Source: an uncultured Clostridia bacterium (GTDB lineage Bacteria > Bacillota > Clostridia > Lachnospirales > Anaerotignaceae). From it: a DNA stretch of 54,293 bases. How positions within the stretch are numbered: the stretch's first letter is position 1; the number at the start of each line of letters is the position of its first letter. A model generated the notes under the pieces. That model had not been told where the DNA came from, made no database searches, and saw nothing but the letters and a program-made list of their open reading frames with translations. Location: positions 1 to 54,293 of the forward strand of contig CALCGT010000044.1 in assembly GCA_937901125.1 (NCBI GenBank), given 5' to 3'. A program made the position numbers and the translations under genes. This document shows, piece after piece, positions 43,429 through 51,965 of this stretch.

Positions 43429-46400
43429 TTATTTGTTACATCTTCTTGTGCAGAAAAGCTTTTTTTCCAACATTGCCGCAAAGATCAGCGCAATCAACGA
43501 ACAAATAGAAATCATTGTCCATAACCTGGTTTTGGTTGTATCACCTGTCTGCGGCACATGATCTTTCGGTGTCTCGTTCATGGTTGGCCTATCAGAGCTA
43601 TTGGGAGAATCGGGGTTATTTGGATTATCGGGATAATCAGGACTATCCGGATATTCGGGATTATCAGGATATTCGGGATTATCAGGATAATCGGGATTAT
43701 CAGGATAATCGGGATTATCAGGATAATCGGGACTATCGGGATTGTCAGGATAATCGGGACTATCGGGATTGTCAGGATGATCGGGACTATCCGGATTGTC
43801 GGGATTGCCGGGATGATCGGACATTGTGTTTGTAATCGTCCATACATTGCCATCATGGCTTGTAACGCTTGTATATCCGTCAAACCTACTGATCTCTGCC
43901 ACAGTCCATTCAGGTCCTTCCTCAAGATCACTCCATGTATACTGCCATCCATTCTCACCATTCAATACGATGATCCCGCCATAGGCTTTTCCGTCCTTCA
44001 TCAGTTGAACCTCTGCCTTTTTCGGACGTTTCTGATTATCATTATCAGACCAAATCTTATAAACCGATACGGAAATACTATGGTCTTCCTCGTCCTTTGT
44101 CTTATTCTCAAATACAGGTTCACCATAGCTGTTTCCCTCTTTTTCAAAGGTTACATCTGCATAGTATTTCCCGCCCTTTTTATAAACCTCAACTATTGCT
44201 TTGTAAACCGCCGTATCATAGACAATGGTATCATCAGGGCCTGCTTTTTCCGTAATGGTATAAACAAACCTGCCTTCCTCCGAAAACTTCAGTGTGTCAA
44301 ACGATACAGTCTTTCCGTCATTATGTTTGGTCTGGATGATGTTTCCATTCTCATCACGAAGGACAAATAGGAAGGTATCGTACTTAGGATTTTTGCCGTC
44401 CAATAATTTTTTTGCATTCAATGTTACAGAGGCCGGATTCGGTCCGCCGCCGGAGCCTCCGCCGCCGCCAGGCTTATTGTTATGAAATTTAGCCTCTGCA
44501 GTTTTCTCGGATTCTATTTCGCCCTCAGCAATCTCGGAACTTGTTCCATTGACTGTTACGGTATAGCCGCTGTTGTCACTTTCTTCAACTTTATACTGCA
44601 CCCCTGCGGGCAGACCGCTAGCAGTTTTGCTTTCGTTGTGCTTTAACGTAAAAGCAGCGATTCCGTTTGTAAAGGTCATTTCGCCGTAAACGCCGTTGAT
44701 AGAAGCATCATCTAGCGTTACGGTAAAGGAAAAGTCCTTGGTCTGGCTTGCACCCTTGCCGGAAACTGTTTTGCTTACCATTAAACTGCCGGTATCTGGA
44801 TCATATTCGTTCGTTATGCTAATATGCAAAACACCGTTTGCATCTACTTCGGCCTGACAGTCCTTCAGACTATAGCCTGCGCATCTCACTTCCAAAGCCT
44901 CTATTTTTGCACCGGTCTGCTCTGTGATCGCCGAAAGCATATTCTTCAGTGTGACTGTCCAGTTATCTTCTTCTGTCAGCTTGATATTTTTTATGGTATA
45001 GCCGCCATACTGGATATCCACAGAAATTTCCTTGGGTCGTACCTTGTATTCATTGTTGTTGTCTTCCCATTCTTTCGTAATGGTTATGGTTCCCTCTGTT
45101 TTATCCGGCTTGCCGATCACAACATCGCCATTCGAACCGATGCCGCCGCCTCTTGCTTCGGCTGTATTGTCGGAAATCACTACCTTGACTTGCTTCTTTC
45201 CAGCTTCGATCTCTGCATCCCCATCTGTTTTATCCGTATAAATTTTAACCAAATGATCCGCATGGATCTTATTCAGGTCAATAAATTCACCTGTGCCTGT
45301 GTGTTTCCATTCATAATTTCCGCCGTCAAGCATATATTCGGAAATATATACGCCGGGAACAGCATTACCGACTGACGGAACCCCCGAAGCATGGGCAATA
45401 TTGGAGGTTTGGATATCATATTTTTCCCCTGCGGCGGTATTATTGTATATGAGCCCGCCATCTGTCAGATAGATTTTTGTATTGGAGGTCAAGCAGCCTG
45501 CAATACCGCCCCCTTCCTTAGCCGATTTATTATCGGAAATGGAAACGTTATACAGATGGAGCATCCCGTTGTCTAGATATGGCTCCCTATCCTTAAAGCC
45601 ACCGTTGACATAGATGCCGCCGCCGCCAAAATGCTGCACGCCTTTCCCCGAGCTGTTCTTTGTAATTTCTCCGGCATGGATTTCCGCTTCGCAATTCGCC
45701 TGCACATACATACCACCGCCGCAGCTTTGGGCTTCGTTGCTGTCGATCACGCCGCCATCCATAAACAGCGTGCCATACTTCTTAGTACTCAAACCCACGG
45801 TATATTCAGCCCCCAGAGAAATGCCGCCGCCAATAGATGCACTGCTGTTATAGGCGATCTTGCCGTTGTGCATAGTCATCGTACCGTTATTTTCAACCAT
45901 TACACCACCGCCTGCGGTACGGTTCTGTTCCTCCGGATGTCTCACCGCCTTGTTGTTCTCTATACTGCCACTGTTTACTATCAGGCTGCCGCCATTGACA
46001 TATACGGCACCGCCTGTAACGGCAGTGCAATATTCCAGTTTACCGCCATCTATCACGGTTTTGCCCAGATTATACACAGCGCCACCACATCTATAGGATC
46101 CCTTTGTAGTACAGCCCGAAACATCGTTATGGCAAAGCACTGCGTCTCTGCCGATCTCCAACTCGCCGTTTTTCGCAACATAGATCAGGGACTGTACATC
46201 CGTCATTCCTCTGTCGGCCAAACCATCAATCACGATATTTTCCAGCCTCAGCGTTCCTTCTACACGGATCAGGTTATCCTTGCACGTCATATATCTGTAA
46301 ATAGTTTTGCCCGCCAGATCCCATGTTTTCGTATTGTCTACGGTAACGGTTCCTGTGATGTATATTTTGTTGTATGGTTTCTTTTCAAGAAGCTCTTTCG

Positions 46401-49293
46401 CTTTTTCAAATGTTTTTACAGGTTTTTCAAGGGTTCCTTCGTCAGAATCATTCCCTCTGATGCCATCCAGGAAGATACCTTCTGGCACTTCTTTTCTAAT
46501 CACGATATCTCCATCTACCCATATCGTATCCACAAACAGATTGGTGCAGCCCAAAAGGCTGATGCAAGCGGCTATGGTTTCTTTTTCGCATGATTCAATC
46601 AATTTCAAATCATTATATTCTTTGTTATCGTTTAGTTGAGAAAGAGTAGAATCGTCCAACGTAATATTAATAACATTTGCGTCAAAATTTTCTCCCGCTT
46701 TTATTATTTTGCCGTTCCCTAATGCAATATCAAGCTGATTTATTTTCCCATCGATGAACAAGTCACCGTTTTGTATGATCTTCCCTTTGATGCCTCCATT
46801 GCCTCTCAGGGAAAGTCTGCCGCCTTCTGCGATTTGGATAGCTTCCTCAGCAGTTGCTTTCAGGGTTCTGTCGTTCATGTTGATCTTGATGGGCTTTGTA
46901 ATGTTTACGCACGCCTCCTGGAATGTTGTGCCCAGCTCATCATCCTCTCCAGCGATCAGGAGGATCTCATCATTTTCACCTGCGGCATCCACGGCATCTT
47001 GCAGGGAGGTATATTGAGTATCTCCAATCTGTGCCACATGCCGCTCCACATAACTCATCGCCGTGAAGCCATAGGAATTCTTCTCATTATTCCATGTCAA
47101 TTCTTCCAGCCCGTTTGCTTCTTCGATCTTCATATTCTGATTCTTTTCCATCCATACATAGTTTGAAAAATCATGTTCTTCATCCTGCATCTGCGCAGCC
47201 GAAATAGAATCCAGAATATAGGTATAGTAATAGGTGCCGATATACAGATCGTTGGCATTGCTGCCTAAACTGGCGCACTGATTATTATATAAAGCTCCCG
47301 ATTCAAAATATAAACGTCCACCATAGCGAACAGATACGCCACCAGATGCATACACATAATCTGCTGAACTGGCATTATTTTTAATGACCGTATCCTCGAT
47401 ATAGGCTGCTCCTAAACCATCGTCTTCTCTCCAATCCCAATTTCCACCATAAATACTAATAGCACCTACAAATTCCGCACGATTCTCCTTAATACAGGAG
47501 GATTTAAAGTAAATTCCGCCTCTGTAAATATCTACCGTATCGCCTATATTAGAATTCCCCTTGATCTCGCAGTTTTGAAATAAATTATATTCATCGTATA
47601 CGCAATCACTTTTTACCACACTGAGCGCGTTTGAATTTTCATTAAATGTCGAATTTTTCGCTTGGAAATTGGCACTGCCATCTTTATAATCATATATACA
47701 AACAGCTATACCTTCCGTACTGTCTCTTGTGCCTGTGTTTCTGTCCACATTAACACCATCCAAGACAACAGACGAATCATTCATCCATAAACCTGTGCCC
47801 TGATTTTCCGAAATAGCAGAATCGCTGATCGCCACATTCCCTGCGGCCAAGACTGCGATACCGCCACCCTGTCTGCCAACATTACCTGTGATCCGGCTGT
47901 CTGTGATCTCTATTTTTCCGATTTCCTCCATATAGATACCGCCGCCGCGTCCAGAACCATCCGTCGCAACGATGTTACCTTTGATTTCAGAACCTACGAT
48001 TTTCACTTCAGAAATATTTTTACAGCAGATACCGCCGCCGCTAATCAACCCATCAACACCGGCACGGTTATTGGACACCTCGCAGTTTTCCATGACCAGT
48101 TTCGCATCTGCGCCTGTGATATAAATACCTCCACCTGTACGATACGATTTGTAGCTTTTAGCTGTGGGCGTTTCGTTATCGGTCACTGTCACACCTTCCA
48201 GAGTAAGCTGTGTTCCATCCGCTCTAATTCCGCCCTTTGTCCCGCCAGTAACCGTGCCGTTTTTCAACGTCACCTCTCCGCTGTTAAAGGAAAATACATA
48301 ATTAATGCTATCCGATGTATCTGCAGTCACAGTATTTCCACCCAAGTCCAAGGTAAAGCTTTTTCCGTTCGTATCCACCGTTTCCGTTACATCTTTTTTC
48401 AGAAACACCGTTCCGCCGTCTTCGACAGCTGCAACCGCTTCTTTCAACGTAGCAAATGTTGTTTCTTTGCTGTCTGCCGCTACGACAACAGCCGCTTCTG
48501 CATCCATCAGATCAAGCAGATTCTCCTCAACCTTCCAAAAGAACGCATAGTCGCTCAACAGTGCCTGTACCTGCGGGGACAAGGCCTGATAGGAAGACAG
48601 TATGCTATGATACCTTTCCGCAAATGCTTCCAGTTCTTCCTCACTGTATTCCCTGTCTGCATCATAGGTGCTCAAAAACTCCTCAACAGAATCTTTCATA
48701 GCACTTACCGCCGCCAATTCCTCTTGTGTTACCTCCTCTTCTGTTTCCTGATCTTCTTCCTCCTGCTCTGTATTCTCTGCATTTTCATCCGAAATATCTG
48801 TTTCCGTCTTTTCGCAGATCAGGATTGTTTCATAGCATCCCTCCGTATGGGTATGCGCTTTCGCATCTTCCTCCAAGGAACATACCAGTTCCCTTTCATA
48901 GCAAGAATCATTATGTATATGCTCCTCCAGTGTACAAGTCAAAACATCAGACACAACATAGCAGTCCTCCGAATGCTCATGCTCCTTGGAGCTTTCCTCG
49001 CACATAAGATTTCTCTCTTCCATGTAGCATGCATCACTGTGTATATGTTCTTCTTTTGCACAGATGATATTGTCTGTAATTTCATACCAATCATCTATGT
49101 GTTCGTGTGTCTCCGTTTCTACCAAATTGCATACAAGCACTTTATCGTAGCACTCGTCCGTGTGCCTGTGCATTTCATTGTCATGCAAGTCCACTGCGAA
49201 ACTTCCTGTTGGTATCATTCCCACGATCAATAATCCTGATAATAAAAATGAAAACCATTTTCCTTTTAACTTCTTCCTTCTGTTTTTTATAAT
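43429..49293 (-). CDS. Giant sortase-anchored surface adhesin with His/Cys repeats, beta-helix and pilin-like domains
   Basis: About 1954 aa. The signal peptide (KNRRKKLKGKWFSFLL to GSFAVD) lies upstream of the first ATG: GAAGGAGG is followed by ATT (49293) and ATA (49290), with no ATG, GTG or TTG at good spacing, so a rare start or a start-codon mutation is implied. Then come six His/Cys units (HxHTxxCY...C), a helical spacer, and a long right-handed parallel beta-helix (about 260-1330) with GGGIY-type turns. Cna-B/isopeptide-type domains follow (about 1390-1800; KEWEDNNNEYKVRP, VSKTVSGKGASQ, KIWSDNDNQKRP). A Pro-Asp repeat stalk, VPQTGDT sorting signal, hydrophobic helix and basic tail end the protein. 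Likely adhesin or fimbrial shaft anchored by the adjacent sortase. Ligand unknown. Confidence 0.88.
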   Translation of the reverse strand: MIKNRRKKLKGKWFSFLLSGLLIVGMIPTGSFAVDLHDNEMHRHTDECYDKVLVCNLVETETHEHIDDWYEITDNIICAKEEHIHSDACYMEERNLMCEESSKEHEHSEDCYVVSDVLTCTLEEHIHNDSCYERELVCSLEEDAKAHTHTEGCYETILICEKTETDISDENAENTEQEEEDQETEEEVTQEELAAVSAMKDSVEEFLSTYDADREYSEEELEAFAERYHSILSSYQALSPQVQALLSDYAFFWKVEENLLDLMDAEAAVVVAADSKETTFATLKEAVAAVEDGGTVFLKKDVTETVDTNGKSFTLDLGGNTVTADTSDSINYVFSFNSGEVTLKNGTVTGGTKGGIRADGTQLTLEGVTVTDNETPTAKSYKSYRTGGGIYITGADAKLVMENCEVSNNRAGVDGLISGGGICCKNISEVKIVGSEIKGNIVATDGSGRGGGIYMEEIGKIEITDSRITGNVGRQGGGIAVLAAGNVAISDSAISENQGTGLWMNDSSVVLDGVNVDRNTGTRDSTEGIAVCIYDYKDGSANFQAKNSTFNENSNALSVVKSDCVYDEYNLFQNCEIKGNSNIGDTVDIYRGGIYFKSSCIKENRAEFVGAISIYGGNWDWREDDGLGAAYIEDTVIKNNASSADYVYASGGVSVRYGGRLYFESGALYNNQCASLGSNANDLYIGTYYYTYILDSISAAQMQDEEHDFSNYVWMEKNQNMKIEEANGLEELTWNNEKNSYGFTAMSYVERHVAQIGDTQYTSLQDAVDAAGENDEILLIAGEDDELGTTFQEACVNITKPIKINMNDRTLKATAEEAIQIAEGGRLSLRGNGGIKGKIIQNGDLFIDGKINQLDIALGNGKIIKAGENFDANVINITLDDSTLSQLNDNKEYNDLKLIESCEKETIAACISLLGCTNLFVDTIWVDGDIVIRKEVPEGIFLDGIRGNDSDEGTLEKPVKTFEKAKELLEKKPYNKIYITGTVTVDNTKTWDLAGKTIYRYMTCKDNLIRVEGTLRLENIVIDGLADRGMTDVQSLIYVAKNGELEIGRDAVLCHNDVSGCTTKGSYRCGGAVYNLGKTVIDGGKLEYCTAVTGGAVYVNGGSLIVNSGSIENNKAVRHPEEQNRTAGGGVMVENNGTMTMHNGKIAYNSSASIGGGISLGAEYTVGLSTKKYGTLFMDGGVIDSNEAQSCGGGMYVQANCEAEIHAGEITKNSSGKGVQHFGGGGIYVNGGFKDREPYLDNGMLHLYNVSISDNKSAKEGGGIAGCLTSNTKIYLTDGGLIYNNTAAGEKYDIQTSNIAHASGVPSVGNAVPGVYISEYMLDGGNYEWKHTGTGEFIDLNKIHADHLVKIYTDKTDGDAEIEAGKKQVKVVISDNTAEARGGGIGSNGDVVIGKPDKTEGTITITKEWEDNNNEYKVRPKEISVDIQYGGYTIKNIKLTEEDNWTVTLKNMLSAITEQTGAKIEALEVRCAGYSLKDCQAEVDANGVLHISITNEYDPDTGSLMVSKTVSGKGASQTKDFSFTVTLDDASINGVYGEMTFTNGIAAFTLKHNESKTASGLPAGVQYKVEESDNSGYTVTVNGTSSEIAEGEIESEKTAEAKFHNNKPGGGGGSGGGPNPASVTLNAKKLLDGKNPKYDTFLFVLRDENGNIIQTKHNDGKTVSFDTLKFSEEGRFVYTITEKAGPDDTIVYDTAVYKAIVEVYKKGGKYYADVTFEKEGNSYGEPVFENKTKDEEDHSISVSVYKIWSDNDNQKRPKKAEVQLMKDGKAYGGIIVLNGENGWQYTWSDLEEGPEWTVAEISRFDGYTSVTSHDGNVWTITNTMSDHPGNPDNPDSPDHPDNPDSPDYPDNPDSPDYPDNPDYPDNPDYPDNPEYPDNPEYPDSPDYPDNPNNPDSPNSSDRPTMNETPKDHVPQTGDTTKTRLWTMISICSLIALIFAAMLEKKLFCTRRCNK
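43612..43815 (-). repeat. Tandem Pro-Asp (xPD) repeat stalk
   Basis: Imperfect 9-base units reading NPD, SPD, YPD, HPD or EPE, arranged in larger periods, encode the wall-spanning stalk of the adhesin. Low-complexity DNA, likely variable in length between strains. It also leaves an open but meaningless frame on the plus strand. Confidence 0.85.
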
Positions 49294-49379
49294 GATACGC
49301 CTCCTTCAAAAAAATTTAGTATCCAATCAAAAATTTTTGATCCTCCCCTTTCCATTTACTGCCCAACACTCACACTTGG

Positions 49380-49435
49380 TTACAGAATTTTTGTTCTGTA
49401 ATGAATATTATATTATATGAGGAAAAAATTCTCAA
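49380..49435 (-). promoter_or_regulatory. Promoter and 5' hairpin of the adhesin gene
   Basis: TTGAGA (49430-49435), 17-base spacer, TATAAT (49407-49412). The start of the transcript forms a perfect hairpin TTACAGAA-N6-TTCTGTAA (49380-49401). The rest of the leader (49301-49379) is AT-rich with the palindrome ATCAAAAATTTTTGAT. Confidence 0.65.
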
Positions 49436-49484
49436 TCATTATCTCTGATTTTTTTCATAGCAAATATGGTTTCTATATATACTA

Positions 49485-49795
49485 TTGTCTGAGTTTCCAG
49501 GTGCTTCTCATGTGGCATCTGCCCATCTCACAAAGCTTACAAATCTGCTTTCTGAAACTTCAAAAGGTCATTATGGCAAAGACACTGTCATCCTTTTCCG
49601 TGAAGCTGCCAGAAAGTCTATCGGCTCTGTTATGCCTGCAAAGTCTTTGGAACTGAAACATACCATCAAACTCATTCAGGAATTAACCATAGAGATTGAT
49701 GAAATCGAAGCAGAAATCAAGCGTATTATGGATGAGGAAATCAGGTCACCTATCCTCACTATTCCAGGCATCAGCTACCGCATAGGCGCTATGCT
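49485..49795 (+). pseudogene. IS110-family transposase fragment
   Basis: About 104 codons: ASHVASAHLTKLTNLL, KGHYGKDTVILFREAARKS, the helical KHTIKLIQELTIEIDEIEAEI and TIPGISYRIGAML, which lies in the C-terminal (transposase_20) part of IS110-family enzymes. Both the N-terminal DEDD domain and the end of the C-terminal domain are missing. The right edge coincides exactly with the start of the 181-bp repeat at 49796. Confidence 0.75.
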
Positions 49796-49976
49796 TATAA
49801 TAAATGCACGCTCAATCATCAAATTCATCTAACCACGCCTTTAAATCTTCAAGATCGTTTTTGCTGATTTTGTCACTGCCCCGGAAGGCTACCAGAAAAT
49901 TCTTCAGCGATCCTCCGAATTTACTTTCAACAAAGCCTTCCGCTTCCTTTTTTTCATATTGCTCTTTACTGATCAA
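49796..49976. repeat. 181-bp direct repeat, copy 1
   Basis: Identical over its whole length to 53316-53496, in the same orientation, 3520 bases apart. It contains the last 55 codons of a blaI-type gene and the first 11 codons or so of blaR1. Left neighbour is the IS110 remnant. Confidence 0.95.
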
Positions 49977-50039
49977 GGGGAAATAGCAAAGCTTTTTTCC
50001 TTTTTTCGTAACAGCTAAAAACCCCTTTTTTTCCAAGCG
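49812..50039 (-). pseudogene. blaI: BlaI/MecI-type repressor, C-terminal fragment (copy 1)
   Basis: About 75 codons from RLEKKGFLAVTKKGKK through YFPLISKEQYEKKE and FGGSLKNFLVAF to the stop. They cover the wing and the dimerisation helices of a penicillinase-repressor-family protein. The N-terminal DNA-binding helices are missing. The left edge joins unrelated DNA with its own start codon at 50083. The following blaR1 start is cut off by the IS110 remnant. Confidence 0.75.
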
Positions 50040-50041
50040 TC

Positions 50042-50083
50042 TTAAGCAACAGCCCCCATTAAGACAAACTTTTTCTTGCTCAT
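50042..50083 (-). CDS. 13-codon truncated reading frame with strong ribosome-binding site
   Basis: ATG at 50083 follows AAAAGGAGG, and the frame MSKKKFVLMGAVA ends at TAA where the blaI fragment begins. It looks like the beginning of a gene cut at the junction rather than a real peptide gene. Confidence 0.3.
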   Translation of the reverse strand: MSKKKFVLMGAVA

Positions 50084-50111
50084 AAAAACCTCCTTTTAAA
50101 TAAAGCCAATA

Positions 50112-50144
50112 TGAGCGTCAATCCAAGCACAGAATTGACGCTCA
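50112..50144. repeat. 11-bp perfect inverted repeat
   Basis: TGAGCGTCAAT / ATTGACGCTCA with an 11-base loop, 31 bases after the 142-aa gene. No T run on either strand, so end of a lost element or mRNA-stabilising hairpin rather than a classical terminator. Confidence 0.6.
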
Positions 50145-50174
50145 GAATAAGACTTTTGGGGATAACCCAAACTT

Positions 50175-50603
50175 TTACAAATTCTTAAGAAAATCCGTTA
50201 AATCATCAGCATTGATTATGAATCTGTAAGAGTCTTTTAGAATATATCTGTAGTTTGCATGCTCTGGCTGACCCTTAAAGCCGATAAGTATACAGAACCT
50301 TAAATCACAATCACCTCCTCCTTTTTTTGCATTTATACTTATTTCGAAACTTGTTCTTCCTCGATTTATATATTCAGCAAACACTTCTGGCATATATATC
50401 CCTTTTACATCCTCTAAAAGTACATATAACTCTGCTTTCTCCTGTTCAGTTAATTTCATCAATTTCTCATTGTTTGGTTCTCTTTTCAGTACACTTATAA
50501 CAACCTCATCATAATCTGGCAATTCTACTTCCTTAGGAACAAAACAAATTACAGAGAAGAATAGAATAATCATTATAATTAATTTTTTCAGATTTTTCTC
50601 CAT
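50175..50603 (-). CDS. Membrane-anchored protein of unknown function
   Basis: A 142-aa protein with one N-terminal hydrophobic segment (about residues 6-22) and an extracytoplasmic part containing KLTEQEKAELYVLLEDV and a CDLRFCILIGF strand. The C-terminal ADDLTDFLKNL may be helical. It starts two bases after the stop of the 358-aa gene with no clear Shine-Dalgarno, suggesting translational coupling. I do not recognise a family. Its place in the blaR1 region suggests a gene set responding to a shared signal. Confidence 0.65.
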   Translation of the reverse strand: MEKNLKKLIIMIILFFSVICFVPKEVELPDYDEVVISVLKREPNNEKLMKLTEQEKAELYVLLEDVKGIYMPEVFAEYINRGRTSFEISINAKKGGGDCDLRFCILIGFKGQPEHANYRYILKDSYRFIINADDLTDFLKNL

Positions 50604-50605
50604 AA

Positions 50606-51682
50606 TTAAAAGCCAACACTAATGTTTGTATTCGGAACAGCATATTTTACGTTCTCACGATTTGTAGTGTAATCTTGAGGATTTTTATTATATAACAATT
50701 TATATACTATCTCTTTTGGACTCTGATAATTTGGACTTGAAAGTTCTCCGCTAAGAGTTTTGTATGCTTTCCTTTCCTTATTTACATATTCACCTGCACT
50801 GTTTTTAATTTGATATTTCTGTCTTGTTTGAACTTTCTTCATCTTCATCTTTTGAGCAATATTTCCACAATACCAAGAAGTTCCTGTGAAAGAAGGAACT
50901 TCCATATATGTTAACTTTGTGTAGTGATCAAAATAATGTGACATCTCAACCAAATCATCCGCTGTAGGATAAACAGTTGTTACACCAAAAAAATTTAAAA
51001 ATTCCTCTAAAATTGTATATCCAGCTGCATAACCAGATACCGTTTTACTAAGTCCAGCAGTTGTTAACAAGCCTGTTTTAAGTGCATGCGCAAAGTCAGA
51101 TGCAGATTTCCCTTTTTTAGCAACCGTGAAAGGGGTGAAATCATCCAGTTCATATATGGTATAATCATAAAATGATTGCCCTTTATACGTATAGTATGTG
51201 GTATCTGAGTTGCTTCGTGTGCTACTCTTTCTAGGCATAAATAAAATAATTTCTTTCGTAATACCATCATCAAGCTGTAATTGCCTTTTTTGTAATTCTT
51301 CAACAACCTCTTTAGGCAAGTCTAAGTTTTGGAATGCAACTTCAATGTTTGTTGTTTTATCAAAGGCTATTACTTCTTTTTCTACAGGAAGTACTTGAAA
51401 TTCATCTATATATTCATAATACTGATTTGTATCATCTGCATAAATTGCTTCAAAATCAGTTTTTACAATAGTTTTATTCTCAATATTTAAATTATTTGTT
51501 TCTGACGTTGCCACTTTTTTCTCATCATTTAATTCAATTGTTTCTGGGTAGATGAATTCACTTTCTTTAGAAAAACTTTCCATATCAGTGTCCATAGCAA
51601 GAGCTGTACCCATTGTAGATATTATTAGTATTACGGCACAAAATAAGGAAACAATTCTTTTATATATTATTGTTTTTTTCAT
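50606..51682 (-). CDS. Secreted protein of unknown function in the blaR1 region
   Basis: A 358-aa exported protein: signal peptide (about 1-29, ending GTALAMD), an Asn/Glu-rich region to about residue 140, then a compact C-terminal region of about 200 residues. That region includes a short hydrophobic Gly/Ala-rich segment (SGYAAGYTILEEFLNFFG), ADDLVEMSHYFDHYTKLTY and a WYCGNIAQKMKMKK motif. ATG 51682 follows AAGGAGG. A TATAAT-like box lies at about 51755 without a clear -35. The hydrophobic Gly/Ala segment is a little reminiscent of secreted toxins, but I make no functional call. Confidence 0.65.
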   Translation of the reverse strand: MKKTIIYKRIVSLFCAVILIISTMGTALAMDTDMESFSKESEFIYPETIELNDEKKVATSETNNLNIENKTIVKTDFEAIYADDTNQYYEYIDEFQVLPVEKEVIAFDKTTNIEVAFQNLDLPKEVVEELQKRQLQLDDGITKEIILFMPRKSSTRSNSDTTYYTYKGQSFYDYTIYELDDFTPFTVAKKGKSASDFAHALKTGLLTTAGLSKTVSGYAAGYTILEEFLNFFGVTTVYPTADDLVEMSHYFDHYTKLTYMEVPSFTGTSWYCGNIAQKMKMKKVQTRQKYQIKNSAGEYVNKERKAYKTLSGELSSPNYQSPKEIVYKLLYNKNPQDYTTNRENVKYAVPNTNISVGF

Positions 51683-51928
51683 CTATATTCCTCCTTCGAT
51701 AAGTTTCGGTTCTGTTAAGTTAATGTGTCTTGGATAACATTTTTCTTGTTTTTATACAGTTTCAATTATACGTAATTTGTGTTATGATTATTTATATCCT
51801 GTTTGAAACAGATTTTGTGTTGGTCGCACGGCTCTGCCTTTTCATTCAGGATATTTTTCTCACCTCCGATCCTATATTTTCCTTATTTTTCATAGACATC
51901 ACTCCTCACATCCTGAATTTATAAATAT

Positions 51929-51947
51929 CACTTATGAGAAATAAGTG
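51929..51947 (-). repeat. Hairpin after blaR1
   Basis: CACTTAT-GAGAA-ATAAGTG, 18 bases past the blaR1 stop. A weak T/A-rich tail follows on the minus strand. The rest of 51683-51928 is AT-rich with nothing else I can support. Confidence 0.45.
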
Positions 51948-51965
51948 TTACTTATCTTTCACCAT

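Noticed and set aside
43612..43815. CRISPR array
   Set aside because: Short coding repeats in frame with the adhesin and no spacers of regular length.
43515..43835. Plus-strand frame of repeated Asp-Tyr-Gln/Arg units
   Set aside because: It is the antisense shadow of the Pro-Asp repeats of the adhesin.
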